64,000 nucleotides of DNA, from contig JASLLL010000011.1 in NCBI GenBank assembly GCA_030747075.1, positions 1 through 64,000 of the forward strand. The letters run 5' to 3'. How positions within the stretch are numbered: position 1 is the stretch's first letter; every line of letters starts with the position of its first letter. This DNA comes from Gemmatimonadota bacterium (lineage in GTDB: Bacteria; ARS69). The position numbers were made by a program, and so were the translations under genes. The notes under the pieces are model-generated. The model did not search any database. It worked only from the letters and a program-made list of their open reading frames with translations, and was not told the DNA's origin. Below are positions 7,345 to 16,139 of the stretch, piece by piece.

Positions 7345-9174
7345 TTGCTTCCTCCCGCGATCACAGAACGGGCCCGACGATCCGGCGTTCTCGCCACGCT
7401 GGCGATCCTGCTCGGCGCGGTCGCGGGGTTGGCGGACGGGCTCCTCGCCGCCGGGGGAGCGCTCCCCTTCGCGCGGCTTCCGGCGGCGGCATCACTGGGC
7501 GCGGTGCTCGCGCTGGCCGGACTGCTGCCCGCGCTGCCGTTGCTTGTCGCGCCCGCGTGGCGCGCCTCCCGCGCTCTGGCGGGTGGAGTGGTGTGGCTCG
7601 CGTGCCTCCCGGGTGTTCTCGCTGTCGGGAAACTCCTCTACAAGCGCCTCCCGTGGGACGCCGCCGACGCGGCGGTGGCCCTGGGCCTGGTGGCCGCCCT
7701 CGCGGCGGGGGGGGCTCTCGGCGCGGTGGCGATCGGGGTTCCGCTCCGGGGGCGCGGGGGGCGAGCGAATCGGGCACTCCTGCGCGTCGCTCCTCTGGCC
7801 GCGCTTCTCCTGCTGCCGATGGCGCTCCGGCTTGCCCCGGGGTCCGCTCCGAAAGGCTCCGGCTCCGGGCCGAACCTTCTGGTCCTGACGATCGACACGA
7901 TTCGCACCGACTCCTTCGGCATGTGCGGGAATCCCTCGGCTCGAACGCCCCACACCGATCGGATCGCCCGGCGCGCAACCCTCTACCCGGTCTGTGTGGC
8001 CCCGTCTCCGTGGACGCTTCCTTCGCTGGCGAGCCTCCTGACGGGAAGCCACCCGGGTGAGCACAGAATGCTGGAGGAGCTGTCCGGGCTGTCTGCGGAT
8101 GTGCCGACGCTCGCGGAGGCATGCCGGGACGCGGGCATGCGCACCGGGGCCATCGTCTCGAACCCGTGGCTCGCCACGGGGAACCTCTCACGCGGGTTCG
8201 ACACCTTCGATGTCGCGGAGCGTGTCGAGCCGGTTGCCGACCTGTCCGGAATGCGGATCTGTCGTGCGCTGACGAAGGTGCTCCTGAGGTTCTTCGCGCT
8301 GGATTGTGCCGAGACTCTCTCCGCGAGCGGAATGCGGTGGGTACACTCCGGCGAAGGGCGGTGGTTCCTGTGGCTGCACTACTTCGATCCGCACCTGCCG
8401 AACTGGCCGGGATTTCCGTGGGACCGACTGTTCGGTCCGCCGCCGGTGCATGTGGGTGCTTCGCTGACCGTGGAGGAGATCCGTGCCGGGAGCTTCCCGG
8501 GAGGCGACGGGGGGCGCGCGGAAATCGCCCGCCTCTACGAAGGTGAAGTGGCGCGCACGGACGCGGGGATCGGGCGGGTATGGCGATTCCTGGAGGGGCG
8601 CGGGGAGTTGGCGACGACCGCGATCGTCCTGTCCGGGGACCACGGGGAAGAGTTGTGGGACCACGCCGGGTATGGCCACGGACACGCCATGTTCGACGAG
8701 GTGGTCCGCGTGCCGCTGATCATCCGCCCGGCGAAGGGAGGTGCGCCGGTGGTGGCTCGCGGGCTGGGCCGCATCGTGGACCTTGCGCCGACGGCGGCGG
8801 GTGTGGCGGAAGTGCCGCTCCCGACCCACCCCGCGTTCCGGGGCAACGATCTGACCTCCATGCCTCCCGCGACCGCCGCCTTCGGGGAAGCGGTGCTGTA
8901 CGGCGAGGAGCAGAAGTTCCTGCGCACCGCCCGCTGGAAAGCGGTCCTCCCCGCCGGAGCGACCACCATCCGCCTCTTCGATCTGCATGCGGACCCCGCC
9001 GAAGCCGTGGACCTCGCGGCCCGGGAAGCCGCACTGGCGGAGTCGCTTCGCGTGGAGCTCCTGGAATGGGTGGCGCGCGTCGGATCCGCCGGAGCGATGG
9101 CCGCCCGCGACGCGAGCGACCACCTCGACCCCGCACTTGTGGAGCAGCTGAAGGCACTCGGATACATCCGCTAG
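7345..9174 (+). CDS. membrane-anchored alkaline-phosphatase-superfamily (sulfatase-fold) protein with Thr at the nucleophile position
   Basis: The 609-aa protein has about five hydrophobic segments in residues 15-170, then a periplasmic sulfatase-type domain. Metal-site motifs are visible: LVLTIDTIRTDSFG near residue 175 and LSGDHGEELWDH near residue 430. The nucleophile motif reads WTLPSLASLLTG, so Thr224 sits where sulfatases have the Cys/Ser of C/S-x-P-S-R. Enzymes with Thr here are usually phosphoethanolamine or phosphoglycerol transferases or related phosphohydrolases, so a true sulfatase is unlikely. TTG 7345 is used as start because no ATG/GTG precedes the first membrane segment; GGTGA lies just upstream. 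Its TAG stop shares the palindrome CTAG with the convergent DUF2203 gene. Confidence 0.85.
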   Translation: MLPPAITERARRSGVLATLAILLGAVAGLADGLLAAGGALPFARLPAAASLGAVLALAGLLPALPLLVAPAWRASRALAGGVVWLACLPGVLAVGKLLYKRLPWDAADAAVALGLVAALAAGGALGAVAIGVPLRGRGGRANRALLRVAPLAALLLLPMALRLAPGSAPKGSGSGPNLLVLTIDTIRTDSFGMCGNPSARTPHTDRIARRATLYPVCVAPSPWTLPSLASLLTGSHPGEHRMLEELSGLSADVPTLAEACRDAGMRTGAIVSNPWLATGNLSRGFDTFDVAERVEPVADLSGMRICRALTKVLLRFFALDCAETLSASGMRWVHSGEGRWFLWLHYFDPHLPNWPGFPWDRLFGPPPVHVGASLTVEEIRAGSFPGGDGGRAEIARLYEGEVARTDAGIGRVWRFLEGRGELATTAIVLSGDHGEELWDHAGYGHGHAMFDEVVRVPLIIRPAKGGAPVVARGLGRIVDLAPTAAGVAEVPLPTHPAFRGNDLTSMPPATAAFGEAVLYGEEQKFLRTARWKAVLPAGATTIRLFDLHADPAEAVDLAAREAALAESLRVELLEWVARVGSAGAMAARDASDHLDPALVEQLKALGYIR

Positions 9175-9626
9175 CCCTTGTCGCGCTTCCACGAACACAT
9201 GTCGTGGCGTGCGGCCCTCTCTCCGTTCTTGCGGTACTCCTTCAGGTCATGCCAGTGGCAGACCTCGCTCTCCTTCTGGCACCAGCACAGAAGCACCGGC
9301 TGCTTCCCCCGGAGCGCGCAGAAGTGAACCACCCCGTCCGCCACATCGCGGAGCAGATAACCGCGCCCTTCCAGCCCGGACACGAGCCGGTCGAGACAAT
9401 CGATGTTCCGGTGGTATCGCGTGCGAGTGTCCATGTACTCGCCGAGGTCGGGATTCCCGGGCATCACGCTGCGACCACAGATGAGTCCCAGTACAGAGAG
9501 ACGGGTCTCCACGCCCTCGATGGACTCGAGCATGCCGTGAATCCGGGGAAGGGCCGCGCGAAGGAAACCGAGCGCACGGTTGGCTTCGGGGATCGAGAAG
9601 ATCCGCGGGTCAGGTCGGGTTTCCAT
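9171..9626 (-). CDS. DUF2203 family protein
   Basis: The 151-aa product matches the DUF2203 pattern: an N-terminal FSIPEANRALGFLRAALPRI, a middle helical part, and the C-terminal block GKQPVLLCWCQKESEVCHWH, corresponding to the family's LCWRLGE...WHDL motif. Family function is unknown. The open frame starts at 9800, but ATG 9626 follows GGAGG at 8 nt and begins right at the family start. It is the last gene of a minus-strand series (S9 peptidase, HD, Smr, DUF2203), 85 nt after Smr. Cys residues in CWC and CHWH could bind a metal; that is inference. Confidence 0.85.
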   Translation of the reverse strand: METRPDPRIFSIPEANRALGFLRAALPRIHGMLESIEGVETRLSVLGLICGRSVMPGNPDLGEYMDTRTRYHRNIDCLDRLVSGLEGRGYLLRDVADGVVHFCALRGKQPVLLCWCQKESEVCHWHDLKEYRKNGERAARHDMCSWKRDKG

Positions 9627-9711
9627 GTCGTCACCTCCAGCTCCGAAGGGACGGGGGGAGACTGGGGGGGGGTGCATGTGAAACCCTCGCTGGCGGGAAT
9701 ATGTTCCTGTC

Positions 9712-10062
9712 TCAGCGGTGTTTTTCGCGTGGCTCGTCGTCTGCGCCCCACAAGCGCACCATCGTTGCGCCCCAACCGCCCCGGCGGCCCACCCCGTCAA
9801 AGGGCAGCCATCCGGCGGCAGCCTCGCCTGCCAGACGAAAGTCCCTCACAAACGAAATCCCCCGAAGCGCGGCATGAACCGTCTCACGGAGGGCGCCGGT
9901 TCCCTTTCCGTGAACCACGCGCACTTCCAGAATCCCGCGCTCCCGGCAGGCACGCAGATACTCGGTCACCAGGTCCTTTGTTTCGGAAGGGTGAAAGGTG
10001 TGCAGGTCCAGTTCGCCCGTGATGGGGACCTCCACCTCGCCGGGGTCCTCCGGCCGGGTCAC
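9712..10062 (-). CDS. small Smr-domain protein
   Basis: This 116-aa protein consists mostly of an Smr (small MutS-related) domain. It has the LDLHTFHP motif (LDLHG-like) and VVHGKGTGALRETVHAALR, the HGxG element of Smr nucleases. Stand-alone Smr proteins such as E. coli SmrB cleave mRNA at stalled ribosomes or nick branched DNA. Start GTG 10062 overlaps the TGA of the HD gene as GTGA, indicating translational coupling. The frame is open for 59 codons further upstream, but those are antisense-like composition within the HD gene. Substrate is unknown. Confidence 0.85.
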   Translation of the reverse strand: MTRPEDPGEVEVPITGELDLHTFHPSETKDLVTEYLRACRERGILEVRVVHGKGTGALRETVHAALRGISFVRDFRLAGEAAAGWLPFDGVGRRGGWGATMVRLWGADDEPREKHR

Positions 10063-10619
10063 GGGGTCTCCGGATCGTCGGAGAGGTCGGCCAGGTAGTC
10101 TTCCAGCACGGGCCGCGTGATCGGGTGAGTCCACGCCGGTCCGTCCTTCATCCGGACGAACATGGGTGCCGTGTCGCGGTATCCCGCTCGACGATAGCGA
10201 ATGGCCTGCAGTAGAAACTCCAGGTGGTCCACGGCCCACACCAGTTTCGCTTCCGCCGACTCCCCCTGCTCCAGTTCGCGCAGGAGTTCCCGGGAGGCGG
10301 GATCATCGCCCCACTGTTCCCGGATGACGGCGGCCTCCGTACCGGCGATCGCTTCGGGCGGGAAGTGCTTCTTCGCCGGAGTGGGGATGTCGGTCATCTG
10401 AGCTTCGTGAAAGTCGTGCAGCAGCGCCATGAGCAGCACCTTCCCCGCGTCGAGTCCCCCCCCGCCGTCCCGCGCAAGCCGCCACGCGAGCAGCGCTGCG
10501 GAGAAACTGTGGTCGGCGACAGACTCCGGACGATCCACCCCCACACGAAACCACCCGGTGCGCGGCGTGCGCTTGAGGTTCAGCAGGTCTTCGACCCACG
10601 CTCTGTTCGGCGGCGTCAC
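10059..10619 (-). CDS. HD-domain hydrolase (YfbR/5'-deoxynucleotidase-like)
   Basis: The 186-aa protein carries HD-superfamily metal residues: ESVADHSFSAALLAW supplies the first His, MALLHDFHEAQMTDI the His-Asp pair, and WAVDHLEFLLQA the distal Asp. The pattern resembles the HD_3/YfbR group, which removes phosphate from deoxynucleoside monophosphates, so a nucleotide-pool role is possible. GTG 10619 overlaps the TGA of the S9 peptidase gene by 4 nt (GTGA), so the pair is translationally coupled. The next gene, Smr, overlaps in the same way. Confidence 0.85.
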   Translation of the reverse strand: MTPPNRAWVEDLLNLKRTPRTGWFRVGVDRPESVADHSFSAALLAWRLARDGGGGLDAGKVLLMALLHDFHEAQMTDIPTPAKKHFPPEAIAGTEAAVIREQWGDDPASRELLRELEQGESAEAKLVWAVDHLEFLLQAIRYRRAGYRDTAPMFVRMKDGPAWTHPITRPVLEDYLADLSDDPETP

Positions 10620-12598
10620 AGGTATCTCTCGAACCAGTCCACGATCCGCTTCAGCCGCTCTTCGCGGTTGAGCGGCTTCCCGGAGCGGGAGAGTCCGTGA
10701 AACTCGTTTTCGAATCGGACCATTTCGCACGGCGCCTGATCGAGCACTTTCATCGCTGTGAAGAGCCCCTCCGACTCCGCGATCGGGCAGCGGAGGTCAC
10801 CTTCGGAATGAATGATGAGAAGCGGCGTTCGGATGTTCTTCACGAAGAAGTTGGGGGAAGCGCGATGGTATGTGTCCGGGTCCTCCCAGGGATTTGCGCC
10901 GAAGGAGAACCGGCGGTAGTGCCCGTAATCGCTGGAGCCATAGTGCACCCAGAAGTCCCCCGCCTGACGCTGGGTCACCCCGGCGCGGTAGCGGTTCGTG
11001 TGGCCGACGGCCCAGGTCGTCATGAAGCCGCCGTAGCTTCCGCCGAGAATGCCCATTCGGCGGGCGTTGACATACGGGCGCCGGGCCATGTGGTTGGTGA
11101 GGTTCTGGATATCGTTCCAGTCGGAGCGGCCCCACTTGCCGTCGATGCAGTTCATGAAGCGCATCCCGCGTCCGGAACTGCCGCGCGGGTTGCAGTACGC
11201 CACGACCCAGCCCTGCGCGGCAAGCACCTGCATTTCGTGAAACCAGGTCTCGCCGTACTGGGTCATCGGGCCTCCGTGGACCTGAATGAGACAGGGGTAC
11301 TTGCGCCCCTTGCGATACCCCGGCGGCTTCACCACCCAGCACTGCATGTCGTGGGGGCCGCTTCGAATGTGGAACTCTTCCGGCTTGCGATACCGAAGCG
11401 GGCGGAAAAACGGGCGCGTGATCTTCGTGAGGCGTCTGGTCTCACCGGTCCCGTTCAGGCAAACGCTGTGGAACTCGCCGAGGTCGGAGGCCGTCGTCGC
11501 GAGGTACACGGCGCAGCCTTCGGCCGGAACGGAGAGCCCGAGCACGGAGAGTTTCCCGCCGACCTCCAGCCGGGGGCGGGCGCCACCCCGGGCCGGGACG
11601 GAGTAGATGCGGTAGGAGCCCTCCTCGTCGGAACCGAACGCGACGCGCTCTTCGTCACCGTCCATGTACGGTTCCAGCACCACGCCAAACCCGCTGCCGT
11701 TCGTGTCCGTGCCCACCATGTTCATGGGCCAGCGGTCATGCCCGGGGTTCAGCGGTTGCGGCTGCCCTCTTCCGGATGCGGGCGAACGCCAGATCTCACT
11801 CTCATGCCGCAGCCACTCACCCGGACCGCCACGGTACCCGATCCAGTAGATGTGCTTCCCGTCGAGACTCCAGCGCGGGACTTCGCGGGAGCCGGTCCCG
11901 GGAGTGATGGAGCGAACATTCCGGCCCGTGCGATCCATGACGAAAATGTCCGTCTGGTCCGGGTAGCGATCGCGGTCCTTCCCCCGGGCGGAGGAAAACG
12001 CAATCCGCTTCCCGTCGGGGCTCCACCGGGGTGAGTGGTCGTGCGTGTCGCCGGGGGTGAGCGCCTTCGCCTTGCCGGTCGCGAAGGACACGCGCCAGAG
12101 GGTCCAGGTCTCGCCCCGGAACCAGCCGAAGCCGTCTTCTTTGTGCCAGAGGCTGGTGATGTGTTTGAACGCGGGGCGCTTCGTGCGTTCTTCGTCGGTG
12201 AGTTTCTCGACACGGATGTGCTGAAAGACCAGTTCCTTCCCGGTGGGCGACCACGACAGCGCGCCAACCGGCCCACCACCGGGATTGAACAGTTCGCGGG
12301 GCTCACCGCCATCCATCGGAAGGATCCAGATGCCGGGTGACTCTCCACGATCCGACACAAATGCGACACGACTCCCGTCCGGACTCCAGACGGGAGCGCC
12401 GTCAGAGACCGTACCGTGCGTGAGTGGGCGTGAGCGCCCGCCGCCCGCGGGCATTTCGTGGAGGTGGGAGACATAGCGGTTCTTTGCTCGATCAAGACGC
12501 GTGACGGGAAAGACGACGCGGGTCCCGTCCGGAGAAACGGCGGGGGGCGCAGGGAGAATCTGCCGGAATACATCGTCGACTCGGACATTGCGGGCCAT
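10616..12598 (-). CDS. S9 family prolyl oligopeptidase-like serine peptidase
   Basis: The 660-aa protein has an N-terminal seven-bladed beta-propeller with TolB/WD40-like repeats (VWSPDGSRVAFVSDRG, RWSPDGKRIAFSSARG). A C-terminal alpha/beta-hydrolase domain follows, with the triad Ser521 (LGGSYGGFMTTW), Asp601 (HSEGDLRCP) and His634 (ENEFHGLSRSG). This layout fits S9C dipeptidyl/acylaminoacyl peptidases. No signal peptide is seen, so it is probably cytoplasmic peptide turnover. ATG 12598 has GGGAG 7 nt upstream. It heads the coupled series with HD, Smr and DUF2203. The 553-nt region upstream shows no clear promoter for it. Confidence 0.95.
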   Translation of the reverse strand: MARNVRVDDVFRQILPAPPAVSPDGTRVVFPVTRLDRAKNRYVSHLHEMPAGGGRSRPLTHGTVSDGAPVWSPDGSRVAFVSDRGESPGIWILPMDGGEPRELFNPGGGPVGALSWSPTGKELVFQHIRVEKLTDEERTKRPAFKHITSLWHKEDGFGWFRGETWTLWRVSFATGKAKALTPGDTHDHSPRWSPDGKRIAFSSARGKDRDRYPDQTDIFVMDRTGRNVRSITPGTGSREVPRWSLDGKHIYWIGYRGGPGEWLRHESEIWRSPASGRGQPQPLNPGHDRWPMNMVGTDTNGSGFGVVLEPYMDGDEERVAFGSDEEGSYRIYSVPARGGARPRLEVGGKLSVLGLSVPAEGCAVYLATTASDLGEFHSVCLNGTGETRRLTKITRPFFRPLRYRKPEEFHIRSGPHDMQCWVVKPPGYRKGRKYPCLIQVHGGPMTQYGETWFHEMQVLAAQGWVVAYCNPRGSSGRGMRFMNCIDGKWGRSDWNDIQNLTNHMARRPYVNARRMGILGGSYGGFMTTWAVGHTNRYRAGVTQRQAGDFWVHYGSSDYGHYRRFSFGANPWEDPDTYHRASPNFFVKNIRTPLLIIHSEGDLRCPIAESEGLFTAMKVLDQAPCEMVRFENEFHGLSRSGKPLNREERLKRIVDWFERYL

Positions 12599-13151
12599 GA
12601 GTTGGCTCCCGGTGAAGGTTGCGCAACGGTCAAGGGGTTGTCGCGCAGAGTACCACTCTCCGGCGTGGGGTGCCGCAGAATGCACACCCGGCGATCACTC
12701 TGCAACGCCGAGCACTCCGCGCCGATCAATCTGTGGGGGTGGGTTGCGGATTGTTGCGTCGCCCCGCTGGCACGGACCCTGCAGAAGGTGCCCGGCGAGG
12801 AGTGGGTGTACGGGGGGGCGACGATTACCGCGTCCCGGACAGGTCGCCGGTAAAGGGCCGCCCTCCCCCAACCCCTCCACAGGACATTGCGGTCTCCTGC
12901 GATGTTCGCGGTTCGTGGGCACTTGGCCTGACTCGTCCTTGGGATTACCTCGGGTGGCCCCGCGCGCGGCATCAATGTGGGAGACCGCTTCTCCTGTGGG
13001 GGGGCGCTTCGACAGATCCACCCCTGGGAGGGGTGTTGCGTGGACGGGCAGGGATTCCGCAATGGTGCAACGCGGATGAGCGTGGAACCCCTCCACCGTC
13101 ATGGGGGATATCGTCCGGTTGCGCTCTCGGTTTGACCGTTATTTGCACGGT
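12599..13151. other. 553-nt intergenic region without a supported gene
   Basis: The stretch lies between two minus-strand genes. Open frames here overlap each other on both strands and have no recognisable family or RBS-start pair, so I call none. It contains one strong sigma-54-like element on the plus strand (12768-12783) and a short inverted repeat near 13138-13154 (ACCGT, 7-nt loop, ACGGT) at the end of the barrel gene. No tRNA or known riboswitch was recognised. Confidence 0.5.
12768..12783 (+). promoter_or_regulatory. orphan sigma-54 (-24/-12) promoter-like element
   Basis: The sequence TGGCACGGACCCTGCA matches the sigma-54 consensus TGGCACGNNNNTTGCA at every defined position except one (C for the first T of TTGC), with correct GG-to-GC spacing. 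It faces away from the S9 gene and no plus-strand gene follows, so it would drive an untranslated or antisense RNA. Chance occurrence is possible. Confidence 0.35.
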
Positions 13152-13652
13152 TTATGAGAAACTGACGCCCACCGAGAGCCGGAGATCTGTGATTCGCCCG
13201 AGACCGACCCGAGCCTCCACCGTACCCCGCTTGAATGGCGCAAGATCCACCCCCAAGCCGCCGAGAATGGAGACCCCCAGGCCGGTTCGTGTGCCGGAAT
13301 CCTTCCATCTGGAATGGTCGAGCGTCAGTCCGACGCCAAGATGGGGCAGGACCGCTAGGGAGGGCGCATCCACCGGGTGGATGAAATCCGCGGTTGCGGT
13401 CATGGAAAACGCGCCGTCCCCGACGCCCGCATCCAGTCCGGGGCGAAGGTGAAACTTCGCGGGCCAGCCTTTCTGCCCCACCGGCCCGAGGCGGGCAAAC
13501 CCGCCAGCAGTGACCTGGTCCGGGCCTCTGGAGAGACCGGCGCGGATTCCGTAGGCCAGGATCGTCGGGGGAGTTGCGGTGGTCGGCCCGGCCTGAAGCA
13601 ACAGTGCGGCAGCGGACAGAATGGCGCATCCCGAGGTTCGTGCGAAACTCAC
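13152..13652 (-). CDS. secreted, probably outer-membrane beta-barrel protein of unknown function
   Basis: The 166-aa product has a signal peptide (residues 1 to about 26, ending TTATPP). Alternating beta-strands follow, with Gly/aromatic pattern (IRAGLSRGP, PHLGVGLTLDHSRW, GVSILGGLGVDLAPF), closing with LRLSVGVSFS, a hydrophobic C-terminal strand typical of outer-membrane barrels. Its size would suit an 8-stranded barrel. No specific family is recognised. It follows the flavin reductase gene by 30 nt on the same strand and is probably in the same transcript as that gene and the OmpA-like gene. Confidence 0.7.
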   Translation of the reverse strand: MSFARTSGCAILSAAALLLQAGPTTATPPTILAYGIRAGLSRGPDQVTAGGFARLGPVGQKGWPAKFHLRPGLDAGVGDGAFSMTATADFIHPVDAPSLAVLPHLGVGLTLDHSRWKDSGTRTGLGVSILGGLGVDLAPFKRGTVEARVGLGRITDLRLSVGVSFS

Positions 13653-13682
13653 CGGTTCCCTCCTCTTGTGGTCAGCCCTCAG

Positions 13683-14348
13683 TCACTCCGGATCCGGCGG
13701 GCGCGCGCCTTTCGCGCAATCCGCCGTCATGCCTCGCGCCCAGGCTTTCGGCGGGAGGTCCAGATCAAATCGGTCGCGCGTGCGACACCATGCCCTCCCT
13801 CCCATGCGGGCGACAAGGGGCATTGTTTCCGGTGAGGCGCCCTGCTCCAGCACCCCCTCGTCCACATGGAACAGCAATACTTCCCCGATCAGGAAGTCAA
13901 TGCTGCCCCCCGCAAGCGCGAGGTGTCTCTCCAGGCGACACTCCATCGCCACGGGAGAGTTCGCGACGCGGGGCGGGGCCACGCGTTCGGAGGGCACCGT
14001 CTCCACGCCGGTCACCGCCACCTCCGACACATCCGACGGGAAATCTCCCGCAGCCAGATTGGCTGCGCCCGCCAGTTCTTCGGTGACGACACTCACGGTG
14101 AACTCGCCGCTTTCGATCGCGTGGTACGCCGTGTCCTTCGGGTGGTCGGGTCGCGGGCGCGCCACCGCCAGCGTGAGCAGGGGCGGACTGGATGCGGCCG
14201 CCTGAAACCAGGAGAACGGCGCCATGTTGACAACCCCGGCCGCGGATACGGTCGTCACCAGAGCGATGGGGCGGGGCGCAATCACATCCGCCATCAGACG
14301 ATAGAGTTCGGATGCGGAGTGTTGAGAGGGGTCGAGTCTTTGTGTCAC
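13683..14348 (-). CDS. flavin reductase-like (FMN-binding split barrel) protein
   Basis: The 221-aa product fits the flavin reductase-like domain family. It has RPIALVTTVSAAGVVNMAPFSWF at the start (family: RPVALVTT.d..G..N.AP.S.F), then HPKDTAYHAIESGEFTVSVV and the C-terminal IGEVLLFHVDEGV. Related proteins bind FMN; some reduce flavin with NAD(P)H for monooxygenases. No partner oxygenase is visible. It lies 35 nt after the OmpA-like gene and 30 nt before the barrel gene in the same direction, so an operon is likely although no functional link is obvious. Confidence 0.85.
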   Translation of the reverse strand: MTQRLDPSQHSASELYRLMADVIAPRPIALVTTVSAAGVVNMAPFSWFQAAASSPPLLTLAVARPRPDHPKDTAYHAIESGEFTVSVVTEELAGAANLAAGDFPSDVSEVAVTGVETVPSERVAPPRVANSPVAMECRLERHLALAGGSIDFLIGEVLLFHVDEGVLEQGASPETMPLVARMGGRAWCRTRDRFDLDLPPKAWARGMTADCAKGARPPDPE

Positions 14349-14383
14349 GCGATTCCCCCACCGGGGCGCGACTTCACCCGCGT

Positions 14384-16033
14384 TTATTCGAGATCGTCAT
14401 CGAGTCCAGGGAACGGGATATCCTCCGGGGCCTCCATGTCGTCTTCCATGCCATCGACGGGGCCCTCAACCACTGCCGGCGACTCCACCGTCTCTTCCGG
14501 CGGGAGGTACTCCTCGGGGGCGTTTCCGGGGCCGATCACGCGAAACTCGATCCGCAGTTCTCGATCCGACTCCTCGGGTACGCTTCCGTGTCCGCGTGAC
14601 ACCATGTTGTTGGGCGCGATGCCCTGATACTTCTCCACGAGATACTGCACCATGTTCCCCGCACGGCGAATGTCCAGCCACTCCGAACGACTGGAGCCTC
14701 CGTACACGCCCACTTCGATGAGGAGCGGGTGCTTGTCGTGGGTGGTCCACTTGCGAAGCATGGTCCCAATCTGGTTGATCCGGGCGAACGCAACCGGGTT
14801 GATGTCCTCTGTCGGCCCATCGTACTCCACCCCGCGAAGAACAATGGCGCCGTCCTTCAGGAGCGCGACCTCGTCGGGGTCGTTCATGCAGCCACGATCG
14901 TCGATGGCGGATCCGGTGGGGGTTGAGTTGCAGACATCGAGCCCGTCGAGAATGCCGTCTCCGTCCGTGTCATACTGGCAACCCCCGTCGTCGATAAACG
15001 CGCCGGCGGGGGTATCATCACAGAGGTCGATTCCGTCGAGAATGCCGTCCTCGTCCATGTCGCTGGGACAGCCCTGCAAGTCGACAATGGCGCCAAGTGG
15101 CGTGCCGACGCACTGGTCGAGTCCGTCGAAAATGGCGTCTCCGTCGGAATCAATCCCGCACCCCACGGGGTCCACAACGACCCCGGCCACGGTGCCGGGG
15201 CATTCGTCAAAGCGGTTGGCAACCAAGTCGACATCCTCGTCCTTCCAAACCCACCCGAAAGGAAACGAGACGCTGAGCGTCACGCCAATGTGGTGAAGCC
15301 ACCGGCGCCCGCTGTGGTCGAAGGGGTCGAAGGGTTCCGTGCCGAGGACTCCGTCCGCCCCGCCCTGTGATGCCAGGTCTTTGAGCGCCGCAATGTAGGC
15401 GGCCTGGCCGTTGCGGCGCGGAAGGTTGTCCTTTCGCATGATGTGGTCTTTCACATCCAGGCGCACGGCAAGACCGTCCGTTCGGTGAACGCGCATCCCG
15501 AATCCCAACTCCACATACCCATTCGACAGCGGCCCGACCGGGTCTTCGTCCCTGTTGCTGATGTCGTCCAGGAACCCGGCCCCCAGCGTCAGGAAGGGGC
15601 GGATCTTTCCTGTCAGGAGATTGAGGTGGGCGGACCCGCCGAACGCAAGAAGCGTGGCGTTTCTGGTGCGGGGGGTCTCGGTGGTCTGCAGGTCCGTGAA
15701 CACCAGGCCGACTGCGTCCCCCTGGCTGTTGTATGTGGGGTAATAGCGATAGGAATCCAGGCGGCCTTCCGTCCACTCCTGGGTGAATCCGGGCCCGAGG
15801 CCGAGCGTCGCTTCCAGTCCCCAGTGGGGCGAGTTGTTGATTTGAGCGCGAACGCCCGTGAGTCCGCCAGCTGACGCGTACCCGCTGTGGGTGTCAAGGA
15901 AGAGTCCGCCAAGGTAGGGCGTGACCTCGAAGATGCGCTCCCGCACATCCACCTGAACGATGGCAGCACCCGTCCCCGCAGGAGCGAGCATTCCCAGCGC
16001 GAGGGCCACCCCCGCTCCGCGTGCGAACATCAT
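14384..16033 (-). CDS. OmpA-family outer-membrane protein with thrombospondin type 3 repeats
   Basis: The 549-aa protein has a signal peptide (residues 1 to about 24) and an N-terminal barrel of about 250 residues (for example AHLNLLTGKIRPFLTLGAGF). About four thrombospondin type 3 calcium-binding repeats follow (GIDSDGDAIFDGLDQC, DMDEDGILDGIDLC, DTDGDGILDGLDVC). The C-terminal domain is OmpA-like, with IRRAGNMVQYLVEKYQGI and RGHGSVPEESDRELRIEFRV. The usual peptidoglycan-binding NRRVE motif is replaced by DRELRIEF, so binding may be altered. The last 50 residues are acidic and Pro/Glu-rich. The likely role is outer membrane-cell wall tethering. A promoter with an operator-like palindrome lies at 16140-16168. 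Confidence 0.9.
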   Translation of the reverse strand: MMFARGAGVALALGMLAPAGTGAAIVQVDVRERIFEVTPYLGGLFLDTHSGYASAGGLTGVRAQINNSPHWGLEATLGLGPGFTQEWTEGRLDSYRYYPTYNSQGDAVGLVFTDLQTTETPRTRNATLLAFGGSAHLNLLTGKIRPFLTLGAGFLDDISNRDEDPVGPLSNGYVELGFGMRVHRTDGLAVRLDVKDHIMRKDNLPRRNGQAAYIAALKDLASQGGADGVLGTEPFDPFDHSGRRWLHHIGVTLSVSFPFGWVWKDEDVDLVANRFDECPGTVAGVVVDPVGCGIDSDGDAIFDGLDQCVGTPLGAIVDLQGCPSDMDEDGILDGIDLCDDTPAGAFIDDGGCQYDTDGDGILDGLDVCNSTPTGSAIDDRGCMNDPDEVALLKDGAIVLRGVEYDGPTEDINPVAFARINQIGTMLRKWTTHDKHPLLIEVGVYGGSSRSEWLDIRRAGNMVQYLVEKYQGIAPNNMVSRGHGSVPEESDRELRIEFRVIGPGNAPEEYLPPEETVESPAVVEGPVDGMEDDMEAPEDIPFPGLDDDLE

Positions 16034-16139
16034 GCGTTACCCCGCTTTCCTGCCGCAAAGCCCCCGGTGGGCGCTGTTCTCCCGCCCGGAGGACCAACCC
16101 CGGTGGGTCCCTGCGCGTTCCTACGGGCACAGCCCGGCC

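Noticed and set aside
10697-12034. 445-aa plus-strand open frame opposite the S9 peptidase gene
   Set aside because: Antisense shadow of a well-supported S9 peptidase with its complete catalytic triad; no RBS-start pair or family match.
12695-13102. 135-aa minus-strand open frame upstream of the S9 gene
   Set aside because: No homology, no good RBS, and overlapping frames of equal length exist on the opposite strand.
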